Shown here: piece by piece, positions 15,499 through 22,999 of the stretch
Position numbering within the stretch: position 1 is the stretch's first letter
Layout: each line of letters begins with the position of its first letter
Assembly: GCA_964557285.1 (NCBI GenBank)
Contig: CAZKZS010000028.1
Span: 1-25,291, forward strand
Direction of reading: 5' to 3'
DNA from: SB15 sp964557285
GTDB taxonomy: Bacteria; Chloroflexota; Anaerolineae; Aggregatilineales; J027
Length of the DNA: 25,291 nucleotides
Notes under the pieces: generated by a model
What the model saw: only the letters and a program-made list of their open reading frames with translations
What the model was told of the DNA's origin: nothing
Databases searched by the model: none
Made by a program: the position numbers and the translations under genes

Positions 15499-16677
15499 CT
15501 ACTGTCTAGTTTGCCATTTTTCGATTCTGGCAATGGCTTCTGCCAGCCGTTCCTGAGGGGTCACAAGACTGAATCGGACATAGCCTTTTCCGTCCGTACC
15601 ATACACCGAACCGGGGGTAATCGACACACCCGCTTCCTGCAAAGCCCCTTCACAATAAGCGACATCATCCCCGTTGGGAACAATCGCCCACATATACAGC
15701 GCCCCTTTAGGAATGGTTTTTAGCGATAGCCCCATCATGGGTATGGATTCCATCAGCATATCCCGCCGTTCCTGATACACGCTGTTGCGTTCCTGAATCC
15801 ATGCTCTTGGGGTGTGGTCTAAGGCCGCGATTCCCGCCTCATAAATCGGATTAAAATGTCCACTGTCTACGTTACTTTTCATGCGTAACAGCGCGGCCAC
15901 CGCTTCCGCGTTTCCTACACATGCACCCAGCCGCCAGCCCGCCATATTATGCGACTTGGAAAGTGACATGAATTCTACTGCTACGTCCTTTGCACCGGGA
16001 ACTTGCAGCACACTGGCGGCCACGTCCCGCCCATCAAACACCACTTCAAAATACGGGTTATCCGACACCAGCAGAATGTCGTATTTGCGGCAGAATTCAA
16101 CGGCGTTCGCATAGTCTTGTAAAGTTGCGAGGGCGCCGGTGGGGTTATTAGGGTAATTCAACCACAGGATTCGCGCTCGTTTGGCGATTTCTGTGGGAAT
16201 ATCCTCTAAAATGGGGAAAAATCCATTTGCTTCCGGCGCGGGAACGGTATAAATTTCCCCTTCAGCGATTTTTGTCCCCATGACGTAAGCCGGATACCCT
16301 AACCCCGTCATCAGGGAAATATCCCCGGGGCTAATCACCGCCAGCGCCATGTTCACCAGCCCTTCTTTTGAGCCAAGCAGGGGCAGAATTTCCGTATCCG
16401 CATTGAGGTGAACATCAAAAAGACGCTGGTAGTACCGCGCCACTGCCTGCCGAAACCGTGCCGACCCCCGATAGCCTGTATACCCATGCTGATCCTCCTG
16501 CATGGCATAGCGGCAAAAGGCTTCCCGTACCACAGGCGGCGGTGGCATGTCCGGACTGCCCATATCCAGCCGAATCACATCCACACCTGCCTGCTGCAAC
16601 CTTTTTACGTCATCCGATATTTTGACAAAGGGATAGTCTTCCAAATCCCGGATACGCTCAGCGAGTCGAAAAGTCAC
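15499..16677 (-). CDS. PLP-dependent class I/II aminotransferase (LL-DAP/aspartate aminotransferase-like)
   Basis: A 392-residue fold-type I aminotransferase in the cytosol. Seen: RLDMGSPDMPPP (36-47), the YTGYRGSARFRQAVARYY region (66-83), LGSKEGLVNMA (101-111), LNYPNNPTG (173-181), SDNPYFEVVFDG (205-216), the PLP lysine K241 in SLSKSHNMAGWRLG (238-251), and a C-terminal GYVRFSLV with the carboxylate-binding arginine. The PNNPTGA and SKS-NMAGWR style is shared by LL-diaminopimelate aminotransferases (DapL-like), alanine and other aspartate-family enzymes. The exact substrate cannot be fixed from sequence alone. The GTG start (16677) overlaps the trmFO TGA as GTGA, so translation is coupled. 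Confidence 0.88.
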   Translation of the reverse strand: MTFRLAERIRDLEDYPFVKISDDVKRLQQAGVDVIRLDMGSPDMPPPPVVREAFCRYAMQEDQHGYTGYRGSARFRQAVARYYQRLFDVHLNADTEILPLLGSKEGLVNMALAVISPGDISLMTGLGYPAYVMGTKIAEGEIYTVPAPEANGFFPILEDIPTEIAKRARILWLNYPNNPTGALATLQDYANAVEFCRKYDILLVSDNPYFEVVFDGRDVAASVLQVPGAKDVAVEFMSLSKSHNMAGWRLGACVGNAEAVAALLRMKSNVDSGHFNPIYEAGIAALDHTPRAWIQERNSVYQERRDMLMESIPMMGLSLKTIPKGALYMWAIVPNGDDVAYCEGALQEAGVSITPGSVYGTDGKGYVRFSLVTPQERLAEAIARIEKWQTRQ

Positions 16678-17990
16678 GTTGACCTACTTTCTATTTCTAG
16701 TGCCTGTAATGCCCGTTCCGCATAGGCAGCCGCACGTTCACGTTTGCCTCTGGGTGGGTTCTCCAGAACAGGCAGTATACCAAAATTTGCTTTCATCGGT
16801 TGAAAATGGCTGGCTTCTGCATAGGCGACGTAATGACACAGCGCCCCCATCATCGTGACCGGAGGCAGCACGATTTGTTTTTCTCCTAACAAAGACAGCG
16901 CCGCGTTTTTCCCTGCCAGCAGCCCCGTACCAATATTCCCTACATACCCCTCCACCCCTGTGATTTGCCCTGCGAACCACAGATTTTCCCGATGCCGAAA
17001 CTGCATGGTTGCATCCAGCAGCAGGGGAGAATTGATAAAGGTATTGCGGTGCATCTGCCCCAAACGGTCAAAAGTGGCGTTTTCCAGCCCCGGAATCAGG
17101 CGGAAAATTTCTTTTTGAGCAGGCCATTTTAAATTGGTCTGGAAGCCCACCATGTTATACAGTGTCCCCGCCAGATTATCCTGCCGAAGCTGCACCACCG
17201 CATAGGGACGGCGGCCTGTACGGGGGTCGGTCAGTCCCACCGGACGCAGGGGGCCAAAGGCCAGCGAGTCCCGTCCCCGCCGCGCGATTTGCTCTACGGG
17301 CAGGCAGCCTTCAAAAAAACGGGGGTCTTCCCGTTCAAAATCACGGAGTTCGATGGTTTCTCCGGCCAGCAGCGCATCCACAAAACGCTCATATTCTTCT
17401 CTGTTCATGGGGCAGTTGATGTAATCCCCGTCTGCATCCTCCCCCCGTTCGTAGCGGCTGGCACGGAACGCAATATCCATATTGATACTTTCTGCGTTCA
17501 CCAGAGGAGCAAGGGCATCATAAAAATACAGCGATTCCTGCCCAACGCGTTTTTCAATTTCCTTCGCCAGCCCTTCCGATGTCAGGGGGCCGGTGGCAAT
17601 AATGGCAGGTTCATCGGGGATAACAGTGACTTCCTCCCGTTTCAGTGTGATGAGAGGATGATCTTCAATCGCAGCTTCTACCGCCTGCGCGAAAAGCTCA
17701 CGGTCAACGGCCAGCGCACCCCCCGCCGGAACTGCCGCCCTGTCCGCACACGCAAGCAGCAGCGACCCCAGCCGCCGCAGTTCATTTTTGAGCAGGCCGG
17801 AGGCACGATCCGGCAAATCTGACCCCAGCGAATTGCTGCATACCAGTTCCGCCAGATGGCTGGTGCGATGGGCAGGCGTTTGTTTGCTTGGGCGCATTTC
17901 ATAGAGGATGGTTTCTATGCCTAGCTGGGCTGCCTGCCATGCTGCTTCTGTACCCGCCAGTCCGCCGCCAATCACATGTAATGTTGCCAT
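16674..17990 (-). CDS. trmFO: Methylenetetrahydrofolate-tRNA-(uracil-5-)-methyltransferase
   Basis: A 438-residue FAD- and folate-dependent enzyme that makes 5-methyluridine at position 54 of tRNA, using methylene-tetrahydrofolate as carbon donor. The N-terminal FAD motif is VIGGGLAGTEAAW (6-18). C51 (LVCSNSLGSD) and C229 (EGCLPVEQIARRGRD) match the catalytic cysteine pair of the family. GPLRPVGL and NIGTGLLAGKNAA near the C-terminus are also typical. This folate-using enzyme replaces the SAM-dependent TrmA of Gram-negatives and is common in Firmicutes, Chloroflexota and some others. It lies in an operon with folB upstream and a TPR gene between. The start codon is ATG at 17990. Confidence 0.96.
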   Translation of the reverse strand: MATLHVIGGGLAGTEAAWQAAQLGIETILYEMRPSKQTPAHRTSHLAELVCSNSLGSDLPDRASGLLKNELRRLGSLLLACADRAAVPAGGALAVDRELFAQAVEAAIEDHPLITLKREEVTVIPDEPAIIATGPLTSEGLAKEIEKRVGQESLYFYDALAPLVNAESINMDIAFRASRYERGEDADGDYINCPMNREEYERFVDALLAGETIELRDFEREDPRFFEGCLPVEQIARRGRDSLAFGPLRPVGLTDPRTGRRPYAVVQLRQDNLAGTLYNMVGFQTNLKWPAQKEIFRLIPGLENATFDRLGQMHRNTFINSPLLLDATMQFRHRENLWFAGQITGVEGYVGNIGTGLLAGKNAALSLLGEKQIVLPPVTMMGALCHYVAYAEASHFQPMKANFGILPVLENPPRGKRERAAAYAERALQALEIESRST

Positions 17991-18009
17991 AGTCCTATTC
18001 TACACAACT

Positions 18010-19272
18010 TTAATTGGGTGAGCGCATCAACTCCTCTGAAAAACGCAAATAAATATGGGCTTTTTCCAGCCCTGCTGCTGACGACGGCGCGAGTTCAATC
18101 GCCCGACGGTAGGCTTCGGCGGCGCTGCGGTATTTTTCCAGCGCAAAATACGCATTTCCCAGCAAGTTATACACCCGCCAGTCGGTCATCGGGGCATTTT
18201 CACCTTCGGCGGTTTTTTTCATTTTTTCGATGGCGTCCGCCGCACGTTCATAATCCCGCATCCGATAGTAACACCGGGCAATCTGATAGCGGAGGTTGAC
18301 TTCCCAGGGGTGATAGGGGTTAAATTCAAGGGCTTTTTCATATGCGGTAATGGCCTGCTGGTAGCGTTCCAACCTGAACGACAGGTTTCCTATAGTCTCG
18401 TGAACCTGACTCCACGTCACATCAATTCCCGGAGGCCGTTTGCTGCTTTGCAGGAAACGAAGATAATGCTCAATGGCTTCCGCTTCATTCCCCTGCATAG
18501 CCGACAGCACTTCTCCTAACGCAAAGTGGGCTTCCGGCAGCACCGACCGGTTGGTTGAGCCGTCCTGAATCCCCCGCAGCGCACGACGAGCCGTGTCTAA
18601 CGCTTCCTGATGCCTGCCCAGTTCCAGATAGGCGCGGCTGATGCGGAGATACAATTGAATCAGCCACCCGGGGTCGTCGGCAGCAGGGTAGGTTTCAATG
18701 GCACGGTTAAAATACTCAAGTGCTTTTTCCGCCTGCCGATGCTCAAACAGCGCAATAAATCCCAGCCGTTCATAACTGAAGGCATGGATATTCGGCGGAT
18801 AGGCAGGCACTTCAATGGCTTTCTGAAAATGCCGCACGGCCTGTTCAACGTTGTTTTCACTGAGCAAAATACGCCCCAGTTGATAATACACCCAACTGAT
18901 ATGTAGATGGTCAGGAGCAGACGCCAGCACTTCCTCATAACAGGCACGCGCCATATCGGTATCTGCACGGTCAGCAAACCCAAACGGGGCAAGTTCAAAG
19001 CGGGCAAAATAAATGTCTCCCCGCAGAATACGGGTGCGGATATCCTTTTCCTGAGAATCATCCAGTGCAAAAGCCGTCTGCAAATCCTCCAGCGCATCAT
19101 CCGGCCGCGCCCCTTCCAACCGCGCCCTTGCCCGCCGTACCAGCAGCGCCGCCCGTTCCTGGTTGGTGTAATTTTTGCTCCGCAGCAGCCTTGCCAGCAC
19201 CACTTCGGCGCGTTTGATTTCCTTACGTGCCAGTGCTTCATCAATATCTTCTAAAATCTGTGGGTCGATCAT
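18010..19272 (-). CDS. Tetratricopeptide repeat protein
   Basis: A 420-residue soluble protein with no signal peptide, made of helical repeats. TPR-like units are recognisable at about 130-165 (WVYYQLGRILLSENNVEQAVRHFQKAIE), 164-198, 204-238 (LYLRISRAYLELGRHQEALDTARRAL), 246-280, 288-320 (VHETIGNLSFRLERYQQAITAYEKALEFNP), 325-355 and 367-400 (VYNLLGNAYFALEKYRSAAEAYRRAIELAP). Such proteins are protein-protein interaction scaffolds and no specific partner can be named. The ATG overlaps the folB stop as ATGA, and trmFO starts 19 nt after its stop, so it is translated with two folate-linked genes. Confidence 0.9.
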   Translation of the reverse strand: MIDPQILEDIDEALARKEIKRAEVVLARLLRSKNYTNQERAALLVRRARARLEGARPDDALEDLQTAFALDDSQEKDIRTRILRGDIYFARFELAPFGFADRADTDMARACYEEVLASAPDHLHISWVYYQLGRILLSENNVEQAVRHFQKAIEVPAYPPNIHAFSYERLGFIALFEHRQAEKALEYFNRAIETYPAADDPGWLIQLYLRISRAYLELGRHQEALDTARRALRGIQDGSTNRSVLPEAHFALGEVLSAMQGNEAEAIEHYLRFLQSSKRPPGIDVTWSQVHETIGNLSFRLERYQQAITAYEKALEFNPYHPWEVNLRYQIARCYYRMRDYERAADAIEKMKKTAEGENAPMTDWRVYNLLGNAYFALEKYRSAAEAYRRAIELAPSSAAGLEKAHIYLRFSEELMRSPN

Positions 19273-19637
19273 AGGGCATAATCTTTACGGGTGCGTTCAA
19301 TAATCACCCCTACCTTGTCGGTAAAACGCAGCGCCCCCGGTTTATAAACTTCTACTTTTAGATGTTCCACGCCATACTCCGTAATCACCAGACGGGCGAT
19401 GCTGTTTGCCAGCGCTTCCAGCGTTTTATAGGCCGAAGATTCGACGTGCTGAATGACGGCTTTGTTGACGGTGCGGTAATTCAGCAAATCCTCAGGGTTA
19501 TCGGAGTCTCCCGCACGTCGGGTATCAGTGAACAGGGTCATCGTAATGATGACATCCTGTTTGTCCTTTAACTCATGCGGGCTGAAGCCAATTAAACAGC
19601 GTAAGCGTAAATTTTGAATAAGAATCTGGTCATCCAT
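19269..19637 (-). CDS. folB: Dihydroneopterin aldolase
   Basis: A 122-residue enzyme of folate synthesis that converts 7,8-dihydroneopterin to 6-hydroxymethyl-dihydropterin and glycolaldehyde. Family features are the N-terminal LRCLIGFSPHE, the conserved glutamate and LNYRTVNKAVIQHVESSAYKTLEALANSIARLVI in the middle, and VEVYKPGALRFTDKVGVIIERTR with the catalytic lysine at the C-terminus. A TTG lies two codons further upstream in frame, but the ATG at 19637 has AAAGGA 8 nt before it and is chosen. It is divergent from folE across 66 nt, and first in the operon with the TPR gene and trmFO. Confidence 0.92.
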   Translation of the reverse strand: MDDQILIQNLRLRCLIGFSPHELKDKQDVIITMTLFTDTRRAGDSDNPEDLLNYRTVNKAVIQHVESSAYKTLEALANSIARLVITEYGVEHLKVEVYKPGALRFTDKVGVIIERTRKDYAL

Positions 19638-19703
19638 CAGCAAAATCCTTTCCCCTATGATAACTTAAGAGGATAGGGTATTCATACAAAAGGAAAACGG
19701 TCA

Positions 19704-20354
19704 ATGGCAGCGTTGCGTCTCTCCAAACTGCAAGACCCCCGGATGCTGGAAAAATACGACCTCCGGCCTAACGGTAATTACAGTGTGCCGGATATAGAAT
19801 ACGCGGTTGAGAACATTCTACGAAGTGTAGGGGAAGACCCTTCCCGTGACGGTTTGCTCAGCACACCGAATCGGGTGGCACGGATGTATCAGGAACTGCT
19901 TTCCGGTTATTTTGTCGATCCAGCAGAACTTATCAATAATGCAATTTTTGATGTGGCTTACAGTGAAATGGTGCTGGTGCGGGATATTGAATTTTATTCG
20001 CTGTGTGAACACCATATGCTGCCATTCATCGGGCATGTGCATGTCGCTTATATTCCGACCAACTGGGTAATTGGCCTATCCAAAATTCCGCGTATTGTGG
20101 ATATGTTTGCCCGCCGCTTGCAGGTGCAGGAACGCATGACCACCCAGATTGCTGAGTTTATGATGGATATTCTTGAGCCGTTGGGGGTAGGAATGGTGGT
20201 CGAAGGGCTGCATATGTGTTCGATGATGCGCGGAGTGAAAAAAGCCAGCGCCCGTATGGTCACAAGCGCCCTGTTAGGCACGTTCCGGGATGATGAACGC
20301 ACCCGCGCTGAATTTTTGAGCCACGTACAGCGCGGGCTGGGCAAAGAAGTCTAA
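19704..20354 (+). CDS. folE: GTP cyclohydrolase I
   Basis: A 216-residue enzyme that turns GTP into 7,8-dihydroneopterin triphosphate, the first step of folate and tetrahydrobiopterin synthesis. Zinc ligands C101, H104 (SLCEHHMLPF) and C172 (HMCSMMRG) align with Cys110, His113 and Cys181 of the E. coli enzyme. GLSKIPRIVDMFARRLQVQERMTTQIA (124-150) is the classic signature, and TPNRVARMYQELLSGY (54-69) the N-terminal one. The ATG has AAAAGGA about 8 nt upstream. It is divergent from folB, which encodes a later step of the same pathway, so the pair may share regulation. A hairpin overlaps its stop. Confidence 0.97.
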   Translation: MAALRLSKLQDPRMLEKYDLRPNGNYSVPDIEYAVENILRSVGEDPSRDGLLSTPNRVARMYQELLSGYFVDPAELINNAIFDVAYSEMVLVRDIEFYSLCEHHMLPFIGHVHVAYIPTNWVIGLSKIPRIVDMFARRLQVQERMTTQIAEFMMDILEPLGVGMVVEGLHMCSMMRGVKKASARMVTSALLGTFRDDERTRAEFLSHVQRGLGKEV

Positions 20355-20370
20355 TTTTCTGTGAAAATTA
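20352..20370. terminator. Perfect short hairpin at the end of folE
   Basis: TAATTTTC (20352-20359), a 3-nt loop, then GAAAATTA (20363-20370) form a perfect 8-bp inverted repeat that includes the folE stop codon. The stem is A/T-rich and there is no following T-run, so it is a weak terminator at best and could instead be an operator. Confidence 0.3.
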
Positions 20371-20382
20371 CGGCATTCTAAC

Positions 20383-20411
20383 TTGACCTGAGACAGGATT
20401 CCGATTATCCT
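20383..20411 (+). promoter_or_regulatory. Promoter for the lytic transglycosylase/dehydratase operon
   Basis: TTGACC (20383-20388), a 17-nt spacer and TATCCT (20406-20411) fit a sigma70-type promoter. The start of transcription would be near 20418, giving a leader of about 28 nt without an obvious Shine-Dalgarno sequence. Confidence 0.5.
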
Positions 20412-20427
20412 TTAAAGGGAAATCATC

Positions 20428-20439
20428 GAACTTTTGTTC
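20428..20439. promoter_or_regulatory. Second GAAC-N4-GTTC dyad (LexA-like box)
   Basis: The core GAACTTTTGTTC, preceded by C as in the Gram-positive SOS box, lies between the expected transcription start and the ATG of the lytic transglycosylase gene, 6 nt before the start codon. It has the same core as the site at 11365-11376. Confidence 0.4.
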
Positions 20440-20445
20440 TAAAAT

Positions 20446-21255
20446 ATGCGAAAAATTCCTGCATCAGAACAACCAACACAACTCGTTCCGATGGGTGTCA
20501 CCGTGCGAGAAGTGGCGGCGGCAACCCTACAACCTCGTAAAAAAATCACACTGGCGTGGTTAGGCGCGTTCGGGGTGGCGGTTTTTGTATGCCTTGCAAT
20601 CAGTGCGGGGCTGCTGGCGGCTGCACGTTCCATTTACTTCTCGCTGAACGAAAACAATCGGGTGATTTACGAAGTGGTGGAGCGCAAAGAACCTGTGACG
20701 CTGGCTTCTACGACGGGCGAAGTGGTAGCAAAAGTGCCGCTTTCCCCTATTTTTACGCCGGAAGTCCAGTTCTGGAAACCGCTTATTGCAGAGTGGGCGC
20801 TGGCCTGGGAAATCGACCCCAACCTTATCGCTACCGTGATTCAAATCGAAAGCTGCGGCGACCCTACCGTGTCCTCCAACGCGGGCGCACAGGGCCTGTT
20901 TCAGGTCATGCCCTTCCACTTTGACGCGGGCGAGGATATGCTGAATATTCAGAACAATGCAAAACGCGGGCTGGCCTACTTAAGCGGCGGGCTGGATGTG
21001 AGTCAGGGGAACGCGGGGCTGGCGCTGGCCGGATACAATGGCGGTCATAGTGTTATCAATAAGGGCTATGGTGCGTGGCACTCTGAAACCCGCCGCTACT
21101 ATTACTGGGGCGCGGGGATTTACGAAGATGCTACTTCCGGCGCGTTAACGAGTGACCGATTACAGGAATGGCTGGACGCAGGCGGTCAGGGGTTATGCAA
21201 CCGCGCCCGTGCGTCACAGCAAAATTTGCAGCTTGATATGGTGATGGATGATTAA
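20446..21255 (+). CDS. Membrane-anchored lytic transglycosylase (SLT domain)
   Basis: A 269-residue protein. A basic N-terminus is followed by one membrane segment at about 35-60, so the rest is outside the cytoplasmic membrane, anchored by its N-terminus. The SLT/lysozyme-like domain covers about 108-225, with catalytic E135 in IATVIQIESCGDP (128-140), GAQGLFQVMPFHF (147-159) and ALAGYNGG (193-200). Such enzymes cleave peptidoglycan with 1,6-anhydro bond formation, for wall turnover or passage of large structures. No Shine-Dalgarno is evident before the ATG at 20446; a promoter and a LexA-like dyad lie directly upstream. The dehydratase gene follows after only 3 nt. Confidence 0.88.
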   Translation: MRKIPASEQPTQLVPMGVTVREVAAATLQPRKKITLAWLGAFGVAVFVCLAISAGLLAAARSIYFSLNENNRVIYEVVERKEPVTLASTTGEVVAKVPLSPIFTPEVQFWKPLIAEWALAWEIDPNLIATVIQIESCGDPTVSSNAGAQGLFQVMPFHFDAGEDMLNIQNNAKRGLAYLSGGLDVSQGNAGLALAGYNGGHSVINKGYGAWHSETRRYYYWGAGIYEDATSGALTSDRLQEWLDAGGQGLCNRARASQQNLQLDMVMDD

Positions 21256-21258
21256 AAT

Positions 21259-21546
21259 ATGGCCGAAAAACTCACAGATGCTCAGATAAGCGACCATCTC
21301 AAAAATGTACCGGAATGGACGCGGGACGGGGATACGATTTCCCGTAAATTTACCCTCCCATCCTTTCCGGCGGCGCTGATGTTTGCCAGCACGGTAGGTC
21401 ATCTTGCGGAGGCCGCCGACCATCACCCGGACATCCTCATCCAGTGGAAACATGTGACCCTCACCTTTTCAACCCACAGCGCGGGCGGCCTGACGGACAA
21501 GGATTTTGCGCTGGCGCGGCAGATTGATACTCTCCCGATGAAATAA
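21259..21546 (+). CDS. 4a-hydroxytetrahydrobiopterin (pterin-4-alpha-carbinolamine) dehydratase
   Basis: A 95-residue enzyme of the PCD/PhhB family, which dehydrates 4a-hydroxy-tetrahydropterins in pterin recycling and has been linked to folate synthesis in some bacteria. The family pattern is fully met: E51, H55-H56-P57, W63, H73 and D82 (EAADHHPDILIQW...H...D). The rest of the fold (WTRDGDTISRKFTLPSFPAALMFASTVG) also fits, and length is normal. No aromatic amino-acid hydroxylase is in the window. It starts 3 nt after the lytic transglycosylase stop without a clear ribosome binding site, so it probably depends on translation of that gene. A repeat-rich spacer follows. Confidence 0.92.
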   Translation: MAEKLTDAQISDHLKNVPEWTRDGDTISRKFTLPSFPAALMFASTVGHLAEAADHHPDILIQWKHVTLTFSTHSAGGLTDKDFALARQIDTLPMK

Positions 21547-21572
21547 ATAGGACATGTGAAATAAATAGGACA
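21540..21572 (+). repeat. 15-bp direct repeat over the dehydratase stop
   Basis: GAAATAAATAGGACA occurs at 21540-21554 and again at 21558-21572, a period of 18 nt. The first copy contains the last codon and TAA stop of the dehydratase gene. The second runs into the GGACACGGC hairpin. It looks like a local duplication made when a repeat element was gained. Confidence 0.6.
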
Positions 21573-21592
21573 CGGCGCTGCCGTGTCCCTAC
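21568..21592. terminator. Strong hairpin after the dehydratase gene, GTAGGG-type
   Basis: GGACACGGC (21568-21576), loop GCT, GCCGTGTCC (21580-21588): a perfect 9-bp G/C-rich stem, followed by CTAC so that the outer end reads GTAGGG on the minus strand, as in the other repeats. There is no T-run. It could stop transcription from either side of the convergent dehydratase and parB-like genes. Confidence 0.5.
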
Positions 21593-21640
21593 GATACAAG
21601 ACGGGATTCACTTGTAGCCTGGTTTGCCTCAAAATCTAAA

Positions 21641-21712
21641 ATTGCCTGCTGCTCCCGCCCCCTACGGAAAGGGCAGGCATCACTCACTTCGTTCGCTTGT
21701 TCCTGCCCCTAC
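21641..21712 (-). repeat. Inverted copies of the GTAGGGG repeat
   Basis: Positions 21671-21712 are a 42-nt copy in the opposite orientation of the unit at 6829-6870, with the closing GGGCAGG/CCTGCCC arms. A shorter, diverged member ends in CCCCCTAC at 21658-21665. They lie between the convergent dehydratase and ParB-like genes. The remaining bases (21713-21760) hold nothing that I recognise. Confidence 0.65.
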
Positions 21713-21760
21713 GGTTCGTCCTAAGCCCTCCCCAATGCTTTGAGACGGGGGATTGAAGAT

Positions 21761-22999
21761 TCAGGGTTCTGTTTCTGAAGTGGCGGCCTGTTCGACCTTT
21801 TCCGCCAGGGCTTTAAGCGCCCGCGCCCAGGTTAACACCTGCTGCTTGCGGTTGGAATCCAGTTTTGGAATGTCGGCTAGACGAACGGTTCTGGCAAACG
21901 AAAGAAACTGCCGGATGTGTTTTTGATCGTCGGTGTTGAGTAAAGAATGGGTTTCAACGGTACGGCGTTTGGTTGGAGGTGGAGATTTTATCTCTAGTGG
22001 TACTACAGTACCACTATCGTCGCCAAATTCCTTTGCAGCCTGTTGAATCAGGTCCGTTGTCATGGTGCTGTTGAGTTTCATCTCTAAAACCTGACGCAAA
22101 CGATACTCAGAAAGGTTAGTATCATCGGCAATGACCCAGGCTTCATCTGGCAGCGCTAACAGGGCGCGGTACTGGCTTAACTGACGCAAACTTTTCAAAC
22201 CCGTGGCATTGAGGAGAAGTTCCGCTTTGCCGCGCGGAATCCGCCAGCGATCTGAATCTTCAACCTGGGCGTAAAATTCCCGATCACAACCGTTCCCCTT
22301 AACCAATTTCTCATACGGTTGAAACTGTGTTCCCTGTTCACGGTATAAATCCATGATGAGCAGGGCAAGCTGACGGGCTTTGCCAATGGCATTCAGATTG
22401 TCGCGGGCGTTGTTTTCACCGGCCTGCCGCCACAAACTAAACGAGTCCATCACACGGGCAGGAATTTTTGTCCATTGTTCATCCTTTGTATGAAAATACA
22501 AAAGATGGTAGGCCAGCCAGCGCCGTTCGCCCGTTTCCAGAAGATAACTTTCGCCATCCCGCACCACGGTAATCGGATTGGTAAGGCCGCTGCGTAAAAT
22601 GCTGGCGGCAAGGTCAATTAAACCTAATAGGGCGGCTTCAATGGGCAGGGGCGCATGGTTGCGAACTTCATCGCCCTGAGGGGTGAGCAAAATATCCAGA
22701 TTAAAGTCGGCATTCCCGCGTTCTGCCTCCACCGCTTTTAACCACGTTTCAAACAGGGTATCCAGTTTGCTATCCCAAACCTGCCGGACGGCAAACGGCA
22801 CGGTGCGACGCGGCTGTGAGGGGTCAGGATGAATATCAGTGATGGGAATGGGTTTGGCGGTGATGTGTTTATCCAGTTTTGCCAGAAGCGGCCCACCGTA
22901 GCCCTGGCGGTCAACACTTTCAAAGGTTGGCGCTTCGGCATCCATAACAAAAGGATTGTCGGCCTGTTCCCCTCTTACACGTCGATTGCGACTAGCCAC
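21761..22999 (-). CDS. ParB/Spo0J-like protein with an enlarged N-terminal domain
   Basis: A 412-residue ParB-family protein, expected to bind DNA sites and CTP and to work with the ParA ATPase encoded just upstream. The N-terminal motif IPITDIHPDPSQPRR (51-65) and the second block NPITVVRDGESYLLETGERRWLAYHLL (141-167), with the GERR box, are clear. Between them lie about 75 residues where ordinary ParB has about 30. NNARDNLNAIGKARQLALLIMDLY (196-219) resembles the start of the ParB helix-turn-helix region, and the C-terminus (about 355-405) is helical. It starts with GTG at 22999 inside the end of the parA-like gene (8-nt overlap), with GGAG 9 nt upstream. The target site (parS) is unknown. 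Confidence 0.82.
   Translation of the reverse strand: MASRNRRVRGEQADNPFVMDAEAPTFESVDRQGYGGPLLAKLDKHITAKPIPITDIHPDPSQPRRTVPFAVRQVWDSKLDTLFETWLKAVEAERGNADFNLDILLTPQGDEVRNHAPLPIEAALLGLIDLAASILRSGLTNPITVVRDGESYLLETGERRWLAYHLLYFHTKDEQWTKIPARVMDSFSLWRQAGENNARDNLNAIGKARQLALLIMDLYREQGTQFQPYEKLVKGNGCDREFYAQVEDSDRWRIPRGKAELLLNATGLKSLRQLSQYRALLALPDEAWVIADDTNLSEYRLRQVLEMKLNSTMTTDLIQQAAKEFGDDSGTVVPLEIKSPPPTKRRTVETHSLLNTDDQKHIRQFLSFARTVRLADIPKLDSNRKQQVLTWARALKALAEKVEQAATSETEP

Noticed and set aside
18660..19244. A 194-residue minus-strand open frame in another frame of the TPR gene
   Set aside because: Composition rich in W, R and C, with no recognisable family; the overlapping TPR frame has clear repeats and operon-type junctions.
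19638..19643. TTG start two codons upstream for folB
   Set aside because: The Shine-Dalgarno sequence would be only about 2 nt away; the ATG at 19637 is better placed.
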